DNA of 16,484 nt from STD1-204 sp041649895 (GCA_041649895.1 JBAZMG010000019.1:1-16484), one strand, 5' to 3'. Counted from the first letter of the stretch, positions 1 through 7,814 are shown. Notes: generated from the letters alone by a model not told the origin. A program made the numbers and translations.

Positions 1-712
1 AAGTAGTGGAACTTCCGGCGGCGGGAAAAGAAAGACTGCCGGGATTTGGGGATCCGGGATTACAAAAACTATATGATCCCCAGCCTGTTTCAGATTGCGC
101 GTAAGTTCGATTCGCTGTTCCACACACCCCGGGTCGAGCATTGGAATGAGTAGCCGTACAAGTTCCGCTCACGGCCCCTCCATTTACTCCGGAACACGTC
201 CAGGTTCTTGAAGATCCGCCCGCGGGAAATGCCGGACTTGCCGGATTGGGAGTGCCCACACTGCAAAAAGTATATGACCCCCAGGCACTTTCCGAATAAG
301 CATAAGTTCGATTTGCTGTTCCGCATTGGCCGGCTTGAGGGCCGGAGACGCAGCCACCGGCCGGACCGGTAGCCTTATACCAGGCGCTACAACTACGATT
401 GGTTCCCACAACAACGAAACCATTGGCATCAAATTGTCCGCAAGTCCAAGTCCAATAATATTTTGCGGCTGTGGGATTCCAAAATTTATTATCGGCAAAA
501 TCCACTAGAGACGACATTTGATAACCCGTGGCGCAAAGACACCCCGAGGTCCAGGACAAAGATGACCACTGCCCCTGAGCCGCGGTACCGCACCAGGCTC
601 CATTTTCATATCCGGTGGTCTGCGCGTTAATAACATCCGCGTTCGAGAAAAAAAACAAACATAAAAACAATAAAGAACAACACAAAATTAAATTTTTATT
701 TTTCAGATCCAT
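1..712 (-). CDS. Secreted Cys/Trp-rich repeat protein, C-terminus beyond window edge
   Basis: Reading the minus strand from the ATG at 712 gives 237 open codons with no stop before the left edge, so the 3' end is missing. The protein starts MDLKNKNLILCC, followed by a long hydrophobic stretch (about residues 8-22) and a likely signal peptidase site after VINA near residue 30, so it is probably exported. The mature part is rich in Cys, Trp, Gly and Ser. It has two copies of a repeat that begins CGTANRTYA, continues W-GSY-FC and PNP, and ends GSSRTWTCSG; the second copy is cut by the edge. An earlier WTWTCG motif also occurs. The same CG...TWTC...C module is found in the neighbouring 719-residue protein, so the two are related surface proteins. 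Function is unknown; adhesion or cell-surface display is an inference. The continuous frame, the signal peptide and the strong promoter at 775-803 support a real gene. Confidence 0.85.
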   Translation of the reverse strand, partial: MDLKNKNLILCCSLLFLCLFFFSNADVINAQTTGYENGAWCGTAAQGQWSSLSWTSGCLCATGYQMSSLVDFADNKFWNPTAAKYYWTWTCGQFDANGFVVVGTNRSCSAWYKATGPAGGCVSGPQAGQCGTANRTYAYSESAWGSYTFCSVGTPNPASPAFPAGGSSRTWTCSGVNGGAVSGTCTATHSNARPGVCGTANRTYAQSETGWGSYSFCNPGSPNPGSLSFPAAGSSTT

Positions 713-774
713 AAAATTTAAGCGATTAATTTATTTTTTATTTATTAAGATTTATTTAAAAATTTATTAATTCA

Positions 775-803
775 ATTATCTCAATATTCTCAACGGCTGT
801 CAA
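775..803 (-). promoter_or_regulatory. Strong sigma-70-type promoter for the partial secreted-protein gene
   Basis: On the minus strand a perfect -35 box TTGACA (798-803) is followed by 17 bp and GATAAT (775-780). The -10 box has a TG dinucleotide one base upstream (extended -10). Transcription should start near 768, giving an AT-rich leader of about 55 nt before the ATG at 712. No good Shine-Dalgarno site is visible. The same hexamers and spacing occur upstream of the 719-residue protein gene. Confidence 0.75.
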
Positions 804-812
804 CAAATATTA

Positions 813-852
813 TATTGATAAAAGAAAACAGGGGTTGTTGCGCCCCTGTTTT
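813..852 (-). terminator. Rho-independent terminator after the 719-aa secreted protein gene
   Basis: On the minus strand the arm AAAACAGGGG (843-852) pairs with CCCCTGTTTT (825-834) around an 8-nt loop. The run TTTTCTTTTATC follows. It lies 11 bp after the stop codon at 864, so it should end that transcript before the promoter of the next gene. Confidence 0.85.
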
Positions 853-863
853 AGATTTAAATA

Positions 864-3023
864 TTATGGACTTGTTTCTTGCCATCCGGGCAAAGGACGA
901 AATGGGGCTGTGCAAGCCTTATTGTCTCCCCCGTTTGATCCGGAACAGACCCATGTCCATGGACCGCTTGGATTCGTGAAAGAAACTACAGGACTACTCC
1001 CGTCCGAACAAAGATTGTCGTCCGGAGAAAAAGAAAAATATTGTCCGGCCGAAGAACCGCACGCGCCATCTATTTCCCCTCCGGTTTTCGCGGCCGAAAC
1101 GGTTACAACTACATTTGCCGAATCAGTAGCCACTCCCCCATGTTGGTCGTTTGCTGATACGATGCATACGTAATTTGTATTGCTTGAAACTGTCGGCGCC
1201 ACATAAATTATGCTTGAGAGAATTGGAAATATCGAGCCTCCGGTACAAGACCATTGGTACGCCGGTGTATCGTTGTCAGCATCAGTCGCGCTCGCTGTTA
1301 AAAAAGTCGCTTTGCCGCTCTCCACTGTTTTGTCCGGACCGGCACTAACTGTTGGCAAATGATTTAACGGAGCGGTGCAAGTGATGTTCGTCGCGCCCGC
1401 ACCGGTACCATAACAGGTCCAAGTCCACGGTTCAGTATTGCTGACCGCTGATACAGTATTTCCAAAGACGCATAAATTAGCAATTGGTTTTATTGAAGTT
1501 CTAACTGTCGCGGCCGAACCGCAAGCTCCGTCAATTCTTGATGCCGGAGGACCAGCGGGCGGTGTTTTGGGTTCTTGGGATGGCGGAGCAACGGGAGAAA
1601 CCTTAACAATTACCGAATCCGTAATTATTCCTCCATGCTGATCGTCTACCGTCACAATGCAAGTATAATTTGTATTACTTGAAACCGTCGGTGCCAAATA
1701 AATAATATTTGAGAGAACAGGAAATAACGAACCGCCGGTGCAAGTCCATTGATATGTCAAATTATCATTGTCGATATCCGCCGCGCTTGCGCTAAAAGAT
1801 GTGGCCTTGCCGCTTTCCACGGTTTTGTCCGGTCCGGCACTAACTGTCGGCTTATGATTTAGCGGAGCGGTACAAGTAGCAGTTGTCGCCCCCACACCAC
1901 TTCCCTTGCAAGTCCAAGTCCACGGCTCAATATTGCTAACCGCGGACGCGGTACTTCCGGTACCGCACAAATTAGTTGTCGGCTTTATCGAAGTTCTCAC
2001 AGTCGCGGCTGATCCGCAAGCGCCGTTGTTTACGGGAGACACCGCAATCGTTAAATAATCGACGATCACTCCCCCATGCTGATCATTCACTGTAAGAAAA
2101 CAATTATAACTTACGGGCGTTGTTATCACGGGTGCGGTGTATGTCGGCTTTAAAATATTCGCGCTTGATAATGTTCCGCCTGTACACGTCCAGCTATAAG
2201 TTAGAGTGTCTTGATCGGCATCCGTGGCGGAAGAATCGCTAAAAACAATCGATTGATTACTTACCGCGGTTTTATCAATTCCCGCGTTAACGATCGGCTT
2301 ATGATTAAGTGGCGCCGCGCAAGTGGCGTTAGCGCTATTTCTTGAACCAGCACAAGTCCATGTCCAGGGTTCGGTATTGCTCATCGCGGACGCGGTTCCA
2401 ATAGTACATAAATTTGAAGTTGGTTTTATTGAAGTTCTTATATCCTTGGCTCCTCCGCAAACACCGGTAATCAATAATCTTGAAGCGCAAGACTTGCTCG
2501 CTCCCCCTCCTTTGCCATAACATGTCCAAGTCCAAGCCGATCCATTGAAAGAAACTTGAGACGCGTTTCCTTGTTCGCATAATTCGGAAATAGTGACCGG
2601 GGCCCCCGTACGATCATGTCCATCAGCTGTTCCGCAGTAAGCATCATAACCTCCATCATCGGTACTACCGCCGGTACTGCATCCGGTGCCGCCCTGATCG
2701 TCTACTCCCCTGGCATTACAAGACGCGGGTTCATAACAATTAGCTCCGTAAACATTTTGCGCCGCGACATTATAGCACATCCAAGTCCAAACATGGCTTC
2801 TGCATGTATTGTCATCGTACGTAGTGAATGAGCCCGGCACCAAAGCGCTTCCCGTGCCGCACAAATTAGTCGGAGAAGACCCGATGGGAATTGTTCTTTC
2901 ATCGTCACTACCGCAAGCCCCGGGACAAGAGGCGGCTGATATTGTCTTCATTGATATAAAAAGAAAACAGAAAGACAAAAACAAAATTACAAATAGCTTT
3001 GCAGTTTTAGATTTTATACACAT
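864..3023 (-). CDS. Secreted modular protein with alternating WTWTC and PKD/Ig-like domains
   Basis: 719 residues. An N-terminal signal peptide (hydrophobic core about 9-24, likely cleavage after TISA at 30) indicates export. The mature protein has six Cys-rich modules with the pattern CG-x(n)-NLC-x(n)-WTWTC-x(n)-C-AP, at about 36-97, 129-180, 188-238, 335-388, 500-553 and 653-706. Three PKD/Ig-like domains (about 240-330, 389-477, 554-644) sit between the later ones. Each PKD-like domain contains AG-DKT near its start, a Y-W-C-TGG strand and DQHGG near its end. Domains two and three are close to identical, suggesting recent internal duplication. A proline-rich linker lies at 477-495. There is no LPXTG motif or C-terminal membrane helix, so attachment to the cell is unclear. 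PKD domains commonly serve in surface or extracellular interactions; disulfide bonding of the Cys modules is likely but inferred. The start at 3023 fits the signal peptide and the promoter upstream. Confidence 0.88.
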   Translation of the reverse strand: MCIKSKTAKLFVILFLSFCFLFISMKTISAASCPGACGSDDERTIPIGSSPTNLCGTGSALVPGSFTTYDDNTCRSHVWTWMCYNVAAQNVYGANCYEPASCNARGVDDQGGTGCSTGGSTDDGGYDAYCGTADGHDRTGAPVTISELCEQGNASQVSFNGSAWTWTCYGKGGGASKSCASRLLITGVCGGAKDIRTSIKPTSNLCTIGTASAMSNTEPWTWTCAGSRNSANATCAAPLNHKPIVNAGIDKTAVSNQSIVFSDSSATDADQDTLTYSWTCTGGTLSSANILKPTYTAPVITTPVSYNCFLTVNDQHGGVIVDYLTIAVSPVNNGACGSAATVRTSIKPTTNLCGTGSTASAVSNIEPWTWTCKGSGVGATTATCTAPLNHKPTVSAGPDKTVESGKATSFSASAADIDNDNLTYQWTCTGGSLFPVLSNIIYLAPTVSSNTNYTCIVTVDDQHGGIITDSVIVKVSPVAPPSQEPKTPPAGPPASRIDGACGSAATVRTSIKPIANLCVFGNTVSAVSNTEPWTWTCYGTGAGATNITCTAPLNHLPTVSAGPDKTVESGKATFLTASATDADNDTPAYQWSCTGGSIFPILSSIIYVAPTVSSNTNYVCIVSANDQHGGVATDSANVVVTVSAAKTGGEIDGACGSSAGQYFSFSPDDNLCSDGSSPVVSFTNPSGPWTWVCSGSNGGDNKACTAPFRPLPGWQETSP

Positions 3024-3071
3024 ATATATTTAGTTATGATTTATTTTTAAATTAATAAAATTATTAATTAA

Positions 3072-3100
3072 ATTATCCCAGCATAGGGGGTGGTTGTCAA
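3072..3100 (-). promoter_or_regulatory. Strong promoter for the 719-aa secreted protein gene
   Basis: On the minus strand TTGACA (3095-3100) is separated by 17 bp from GATAAT (3072-3077), giving an AT-rich leader of roughly 40 nt before the ATG at 3023. The -35 box overlaps the small palindrome GGTTGTCAACC (3092-3102), a possible operator. It is divergent from the pth promoter about 20 bp away. Boxes and spacing match the promoter at 775-803. Confidence 0.75.
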
Positions 3101-3119
3101 CCGTTCTTTTTCCCCGCTT

Positions 3120-3147
3120 TTGCCAAATCATTGAAAAAAAGTATAAT
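3120..3147 (+). promoter_or_regulatory. Promoter of pth-dprA, giving a near-leaderless mRNA
   Basis: TTGCCA (3120-3125), 16 bp, then a perfect TATAAT (3142-3147). The pth ATG is only 9 bp after the -10 box, so transcription should begin about 1-4 nt before the start codon and leave no room for a Shine-Dalgarno site. Confidence 0.7.
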
Positions 3148-3156
3148 AGAAGTAAT

Positions 3157-3720
3157 ATGATTTTAATCGTGGGTCTCGGCAACCCGGGAGAACAATACAA
3201 ATATACGCGGCACAACACTGGTTTTACGGTTTTGGACGAATTGGCAAAAGCTATCGGCTTTGATGATTTTCAGTTAAACAAAGACTGGAAATCTTTGACG
3301 ACCAAGGGGGTTATTAATGAAAAAGATGTGATACTCATAAAGCCCCAAACATTTATGAACGAATCTGGCAAAAGCGTTAAAAAAATCGTTTCTTATTTTA
3401 AAATAAAACCGGGTAATATATATGTAGTCCACGACGAGGCTGACTTGCCTCTGGGCACTTTTAAGATAAAAGAAGGCGGCACCTCGGCCGGACATAAAGG
3501 GGTGCAATCCATAATCGATGAACTTGGCACAAAAGATTTCTTTCGTTTCCGAGTAGGCATTGAATCCGAAGATCCGTCCTTCAGGATTCCGATCGAAAAA
3601 AGAGAAGGACTGGAAAGTGTGGTTTTAAAAAATTTCAGCGCGGAAGAGATTACTCCCCTATCGGAAGCAATCAAGCAAACTGTTAACGCAATAATTTCAA
3701 AAATAAAAGAAGCCAACTGA
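3157..3720 (+). CDS. pth: Peptidyl-tRNA hydrolase
   Basis: 187 residues, the usual length for bacterial Pth, which releases stalled peptides from peptidyl-tRNA in the cytoplasm and recycles the tRNA. The N-terminus MILIVGLGNPG is the family signature. Asn9 and the catalytic His19 (in TRHNTGF) match Asn10 and His20 of the E. coli enzyme. Further conserved blocks are KPQTFMNESG with its Asn, HDEADLPLG with its Asp, and SAGHKGVQSI. The frame is open upstream to an ATG at 3094, but that extension has no family similarity and would overlap the promoter, so the ATG at 3157 is chosen. The TGA stop shares its last base with the dprA ATG, which implies translational coupling. TGA is therefore a real stop codon here, arguing against the TGA=Gly code of some CPR lineages. 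Confidence 0.97.
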   Translation: MILIVGLGNPGEQYKYTRHNTGFTVLDELAKAIGFDDFQLNKDWKSLTTKGVINEKDVILIKPQTFMNESGKSVKKIVSYFKIKPGNIYVVHDEADLPLGTFKIKEGGTSAGHKGVQSIIDELGTKDFFRFRVGIESEDPSFRIPIEKREGLESVVLKNFSAEEITPLSEAIKQTVNAIISKIKEAN

Positions 3721-4598
3721 TGGATTTTGAAATCCAAAAAATAAATTATAAGGACAAGCTCTTTCCCAAATCGCTAAAGAATATCAAAGAAGCTCCGAAA
3801 GAGCTTTATTTTTCAGGTAGATTGGAAAACGAGGAAAACCGCGTCGCGATCGTGGGCGCGAGAAATTGTTCCAAATACGGCGAAGACTGTTGTTTGAAGA
3901 TCGGAGCGGATTTGGCGGAAGCCGGAATAATAATTGTTTCCGGTTTGGCGCGAGGCATCGACTCCGCGGCGCACACAGCCGCTGTAAGATCGGGCAAAAG
4001 AACTATCGCTGTTTTGGGAACGGCGATAGACGACATATACCCGAAAGAAAACATCAAGCTCGCCGAGCAAATCATAAAAAACAACGGGCTTATTTTATCC
4101 GAATACGCTCCCGGAACCGTAACATATGGATATGATTTCGCGAGAAGAAACCGGCTGATCGCCGGACTATCTCTTGGTGTATTGGTAGTGGAAGCAAAAG
4201 AAAAATCAGGCTCGCTCATCACCGCCGAGTATGCGAGAGAGCAGGGCAAAAAATTATTCGCTGTTCCCGGAAGTATATATTCGCAAAACTCCCGCGGTTG
4301 CCACAAACTTATTAAAAACGGCGCGGTATTGGTGGAGAACGCGAATGATGTTTTGAAAGAATTAAAACTGAAAAATTTGCCATTAACCTATAAAAATGGT
4401 AAAGAGCTTATTAAAGGAAACTCGCCCGCGGAAACCGCGATATTAAATGCCCTCGCGGAAACACAACTGAACATCGAAAACATTATAAAAACCACGAATC
4501 TGCCCCCGGAAAAAGCAATGGCGACTGTATCCTTGTTGGAAATACAAAACAAAATAATCGATTTGGGCGAAAACACTTATTGTTTGAACAGGAATTAA
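3720..4598 (+). CDS. dprA: DNA-processing protein DprA (Smf)
   Basis: 292 residues. DprA binds incoming single-stranded DNA in the cytoplasm and loads RecA during natural transformation. The Rossmann-like domain spans about 40-215 and includes VGARNCSKYG, SGLARGID (74-81), GTAIDDIYP, the DNA-binding stretch FARRNRLIAGLS (140-151), EAKEKSGSLITAEYA and AVPGS. A C-terminal winged-helix (DML1-like) domain covers about 230-292. The N-terminal region before the Rossmann fold is short, with no clear SAM domain, making the protein shorter than Streptococcus-type or E. coli DprA plus extensions. It overlaps pth by one base (ATGA-type junction) and is therefore probably translated from the same mRNA. 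The identity is secure from the motifs; active transformation in this organism is inference, although pilin-like genes occur elsewhere in the window. Confidence 0.95.
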   Translation: MDFEIQKINYKDKLFPKSLKNIKEAPKELYFSGRLENEENRVAIVGARNCSKYGEDCCLKIGADLAEAGIIIVSGLARGIDSAAHTAAVRSGKRTIAVLGTAIDDIYPKENIKLAEQIIKNNGLILSEYAPGTVTYGYDFARRNRLIAGLSLGVLVVEAKEKSGSLITAEYAREQGKKLFAVPGSIYSQNSRGCHKLIKNGAVLVENANDVLKELKLKNLPLTYKNGKELIKGNSPAETAILNALAETQLNIENIIKTTNLPPEKAMATVSLLEIQNKIIDLGENTYCLNRN

Positions 4599-4625
4599 AT
4601 AAATCAGGAAATCCACGCCAAAGCG

Positions 4626-4749
4626 TTTTGCGTTATACTATTTGGACACATTCGCAGAGAAATTTTCAGCGGAAAATTTATCGAGACCGAGCGCGGCTGT
4701 CGACGGCTGGTCGGCAGCCGACGCGGTGAACAAATAGTATAATGCAAAA
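4626..4749. repeat. MITE-like inverted-repeat element between dprA and topA
   Basis: A 19-bp terminal inverted repeat with one mismatch: the left arm ends TTATACTATTTG (4626-4644) and the right arm starts CAAATAGTATAA (4731-4749). Pairing continues weakly inward (ATTTG-nn-CAC). Inside are two more hairpins: AAATTTTC/GAAAATTT with a 4-nt loop (4660-4679), and a GC-rich one, CGGCTG/CAGCCG (about 4702-4722). The 124-bp element has no coding capacity. It could be a miniature transposable element or a folded regulatory RNA region. No target-site duplication was identified. Confidence 0.7.
4738..4743 (+). promoter_or_regulatory. Candidate -10 box for topA, inside the right arm of the inverted repeat
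   Basis: A perfect TATAAT lies 33 bp before the topA ATG. The region 16-18 bp upstream is GC-rich and gives no good -35 box, so this promoter is tentative. The left arm carries the mirror version TATAAC facing dprA. Confidence 0.4.
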
Positions 4750-4776
4750 AAGCGAATCTAAAACCAATACAATTTT

Positions 4777-6801
4777 ATGGATTTAATAATCGTAGAAAGT
4801 CCTACCAAGGCAAAAACTTTAAAAAACTTTTTGGGCGCTAATTACAGCGTCCAATCTTCGTATGGACACATCCGCGACTTGCCGAAAAGCACCCTCGGGA
4901 TTGAACCGGAAAACAATTTCAAAATAAAATACATCATTCCCGTTAAGGCGAAAAAAAACGTAACTTTGTTAAAAAAGGAAACCGCCAAAGCCGACTATAT
5001 CTACCTCGCCACTGACCCTGACCGCGAAGGAGAAGCTATTTCTTGGCACCTCGTTGAAGCTCTTGGGTTAAAAGACAAAAAGAAATACAAACGAATCGCT
5101 TTTCACGAAATAACCAAAAGCGCTATTGAAGACGCGCTCAAAAACCCCATGGAAATAAACCAGGATTTGGTGGACGCCCAGCAAGCCCGCCGGGCATTGG
5201 ATAGAATTGTGGGGTACAAGCTCTCCCCATTTTTATGGAAAAAGGTTGCCAAAAATTTGTCAGCCGGGCGTGTTCAATCCGTCGCGGTGAGGTTGATCGT
5301 AAAAAGAGAGAACGAAATTAAAGATTTCAAACCCGAAGAATATTGGACCATTGCCGCCACCTTAAAAAAGAAAAATGATTCAGTGGAATTTGAGGCAATG
5401 CTTTCAAAGATCGGCACTGAAGCCGTCCCCAAGCTCGGGATAAAATCGCAAAAACAGAGTGAGGATATTTTGGCTGATTTGGATGGAGCTGATTACAAAG
5501 TTAGCAATGTTGAAAAAAAAGAAACCCTGAGGAATCCTTTGCCGCCGTTCACCACTTCCACACTGGAACAAGAGGCGTCAAAAAAATTACGATTCCCTGC
5601 GAAAATGACAATGCGGGTGGCGCAGGAATTGTATGAAAAAGGTTTTATCACCTATCACCGTACCGATTCTTTAAATCTTTCCACCCAAGCACTTGCGGGA
5701 GCAAAAACTTTTATTGAAAAAGAATTCGGCGCTGATTATCATCCGGGAGCTCCAAGAAAGTTCAAAGCAAAGGGTAGAGCCCAGGAGGCCCACGAAGCGA
5801 TCAGGCCCACCAGTGCCGAGAATACTCCGGACAAATTAAAATTGGATGACCGGCAGGCAAAATTATACAAACTTATTTGGTCCAGATTTATCGCTTCGCA
5901 AATGAAGCCTGCGATCTTTGATTCCGTGAAGGTTGAGATAATCGCAAATGATGATTATACCTTTCAAGCCAATGGCTCAACTCTGAAATTTGACGGATTT
6001 TTGAAGGTTTACAATATGAAATACGAGGAAAAAGATCTGCCTCAATTAACAAAAGACGAAAATTTGGATTTGATAAAGCTGACTCCGGATCAGCATTTCA
6101 CTGAACCGCCGGCACGATACACGGAAGCGGGATTGATCAAAGAATTGGAGGCGAACGAGATCGGCCGTCCTTCCACCTACGCCCCGATCATTTCCACAAT
6201 CCAAGACAGGAATTATGTTCAAAAGAACCAAGACAAAAGGTTTGAACCCACGGAAATCGGCATAATGGTGGACGATATTATGGTAAAACATTTCCCAGAT
6301 ATTGTGGACGTAAAGTTTACCGCCAATATGGAAAAAGATTTGGACGCGATCGCCCAGGGTAAAGAAGTCTGGACCAATGTGTTAGAAAAATTTTACGGGC
6401 CGTTTGAAAAAATCTTGGAGCAAAAATACAAAGACGTGGAGAAAACCACGGTAATCACCGAGACCACTGACAAAATTTGCCCGAAGTGCGGCAAACCGTT
6501 GGCCGTAAAATTCGGACGCTTTGGAAAATTTCTGGCTTGTTCCGGGTTCCCGGATTGTCGCCACACGGAACCGCTGGAAAACAAGATTATGAAAACCGGG
6601 CTTACTTGCCCAAAATGCGAACAAGGCGACATAATTGCCAAGCGTACAAAAAAAGGAAAAACATTTTATGGGTGTTCCAAGTGGCCGGATTGCGATTTCG
6701 CCCTATGGGACAAACCCACGGGAGAAAAATGCGAAAAATGCGGCGAACCGATGGTTGAAAAAAAGAACGGTACAAAATGCTCAAACAAAAATTGTAAATA
6801 G
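4777..6801 (+). CDS. topA: DNA topoisomerase I (type IA)
   Basis: 674 residues. It relaxes negatively supercoiled DNA by single-strand passage. The Toprim domain is at about 1-120, with VESPTKAKT (Glu7) and the metal-binding acidic cluster TDPDREGE (Asp80, Asp82, Glu84). The conserved LSAGRVQSVAVRLI block lies at 161-174. The active-site tyrosine is Tyr293 in ITYHRTDS; the residue after it is His where Met is commoner. EAHEAIRPT and GRPSTYAPIISTI follow further on. The C-terminus carries three zinc-ribbon-type four-Cys modules starting at Cys568, Cys611 and Cys652, the third short. This is shorter than the 865-residue E. coli enzyme but typical of many bacterial TopA proteins. No Shine-Dalgarno site is evident before the ATG. 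It converges with parB, 113 bp away. Confidence 0.97.
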   Translation: MDLIIVESPTKAKTLKNFLGANYSVQSSYGHIRDLPKSTLGIEPENNFKIKYIIPVKAKKNVTLLKKETAKADYIYLATDPDREGEAISWHLVEALGLKDKKKYKRIAFHEITKSAIEDALKNPMEINQDLVDAQQARRALDRIVGYKLSPFLWKKVAKNLSAGRVQSVAVRLIVKRENEIKDFKPEEYWTIAATLKKKNDSVEFEAMLSKIGTEAVPKLGIKSQKQSEDILADLDGADYKVSNVEKKETLRNPLPPFTTSTLEQEASKKLRFPAKMTMRVAQELYEKGFITYHRTDSLNLSTQALAGAKTFIEKEFGADYHPGAPRKFKAKGRAQEAHEAIRPTSAENTPDKLKLDDRQAKLYKLIWSRFIASQMKPAIFDSVKVEIIANDDYTFQANGSTLKFDGFLKVYNMKYEEKDLPQLTKDENLDLIKLTPDQHFTEPPARYTEAGLIKELEANEIGRPSTYAPIISTIQDRNYVQKNQDKRFEPTEIGIMVDDIMVKHFPDIVDVKFTANMEKDLDAIAQGKEVWTNVLEKFYGPFEKILEQKYKDVEKTTVITETTDKICPKCGKPLAVKFGRFGKFLACSGFPDCRHTEPLENKIMKTGLTCPKCEQGDIIAKRTKKGKTFYGCSKWPDCDFALWDKPTGEKCEKCGEPMVEKKNGTKCSNKNCK

Positions 6802-6802
6802 A

Positions 6803-6836
6803 TTCACCCCCATCTTTTTAAAAAAGGTGGGGGAAG
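6803..6836. repeat. CACCCCC palindrome family, copy 1
   Basis: The arms CCCCCATCTTTTT and AAAAAGGTGGGGG (6807-6833) form a stem of about 13 bp with one G-U pair and a tiny loop. It starts right after the topA stop, between convergent topA and parB. There is no trailing T-run, so it is not a classic terminator, though it may still affect both transcripts. Related copies are at 12160-12186 and 13856-13889. The rest of the 6837-6914 gap holds only simple GAATCA/AATTAAGAAT-like AT-rich sequence. Confidence 0.8.
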
Positions 6837-6914
6837 AATCAAGAATCAGGAATAATGAATTAAGAATAAAACCATCCGCCAACTGAGGACCGCTTTTTTA
6901 TTTCTGTGTTTAAA

Positions 6915-7814
6915 TTATTGTTTGTGGATTATTTTTTTAAGCCAGTTTTTGAGCGCTTCTTCGGAATCAAAATCAACGGTAAAGCAAATTTTCCCTCGTT
7001 TTATTTCCACATTCACACGGTCGTACCCCAACACCTCTTTCACTCTTTTTTGTAAAAAGTCTTTGTGTTCGAACGACGGCCTCAATCCCCTCGTTCGTTT
7101 AATGGTCTGATTTTGCTTGGCTGCTTTTTCCGTGTCTCTCACGGTATAATTGTTCTCCAATATTTCCTGGAAAACTTTTTTTTGCAATCCCGGTTCTTTG
7201 ATCGCCAAAAGAGCGCGAGCGTGTCCCTCGGTTATTTTCTCGGATTTTAACGCGTCTCTGATCTCCCTTGGTAAAGCGAGTATCCTCATGCTGTTCGCCA
7301 CCGCTTCTCTGGACACCCCGGCGACCTGGGCGATCTCTTTTTCCAAAAGACTAAACTCGGCCCTTAATTTATCATAAGCTTCGGCCTTATCAATGGGATT
7401 AAGATTTCTCCTTTGGACGTTTTCGATAAGAGCGATCTCCAATTTTTCCCGATTGGACGGGCTTTTGATAATTACGGGTATTTGCTTCAAGCCAACATTC
7501 TTTGACGCTCTCCATCTTCGCTCCCCCGCTATTATCTGATATTCGGAAGCCATTCCACCCTGGTCGTTTTTCTTTTCTATTTTGGTTACGATTATAGGTT
7601 GCAAAAGACCGTATTTTTTTATCGATTCGGACAAGGCGTTCAATGCCTCCGAGTCAAACTCTTTTCTCGGTTGGTACGGATTCGGTTTTATCTTATCTAT
7701 TTCAATCCAAAAAATATAATCCTTTTGCCCCGAAGGGCCGGATTGCGGTTGCGTTGGAACGCCTTTATCTTTTTTGGGGATTAGCGATTCTAATCCTTTT
7801 CCTATCGTTGCCAT
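6915..7814 (-). CDS. parB: Chromosome partitioning protein ParB (CTP-dependent DNA clamp)
   Basis: 299 residues. ParB binds parS sites, spreads as a CTP-dependent sliding clamp and works with ParA to segregate chromosome origins. The start MATIGKGLESLIP resembles the short N-terminal ParA-interaction motif of the family. The ParB/Srx-type N domain (about 36-135) has NPYQPR (45-50), the CTP-binding motif GERRWRA (97-103) and ENVQRRNLNP (131-140). The helix-turn-helix lies at about 159-178 (EIAQVAGVSREAVANSMR), followed by EGHARALL. A lysine-rich C-terminal dimerisation domain covers about 255-299. It follows parA by 23 bp on the same strand, the usual chromosomal parAB order. No canonical parS site was seen in the window. 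Confidence 0.96.
   Translation of the reverse strand: MATIGKGLESLIPKKDKGVPTQPQSGPSGQKDYIFWIEIDKIKPNPYQPRKEFDSEALNALSESIKKYGLLQPIIVTKIEKKNDQGGMASEYQIIAGERRWRASKNVGLKQIPVIIKSPSNREKLEIALIENVQRRNLNPIDKAEAYDKLRAEFSLLEKEIAQVAGVSREAVANSMRILALPREIRDALKSEKITEGHARALLAIKEPGLQKKVFQEILENNYTVRDTEKAAKQNQTIKRTRGLRPSFEHKDFLQKRVKEVLGYDRVNVEIKRGKICFTVDFDSEEALKNWLKKIIHKQ

Noticed and set aside
184..498. A 104-codon minus-strand frame at the left end
   Set aside because: It is a shifted frame inside the partial secreted-protein gene, which runs open from 712 to the edge with a signal peptide and repeats.
3094..3156. An upstream ATG that would extend Pth by 21 residues
   Set aside because: The extension overlaps the -35 and -10 boxes and has no family similarity; Pth proteins start at the MILIVGLGNPG-type motif.
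3806..4306. A 166-codon open frame on the minus strand opposite dprA
   Set aside because: It lies wholly inside the well-supported dprA gene on the other strand, has no recognisable domain and arises from its codon pattern.
3157..6801. Alternative genetic code with TGA read as glycine
   Set aside because: pth ends with TGA exactly at the dprA start, and all conserved proteins read through without internal TGA.
6885..6905. A terminator before the T-run downstream of topA
   Set aside because: The preceding CCGCC and GGACCGC stretches do not pair well enough to form a stable stem.
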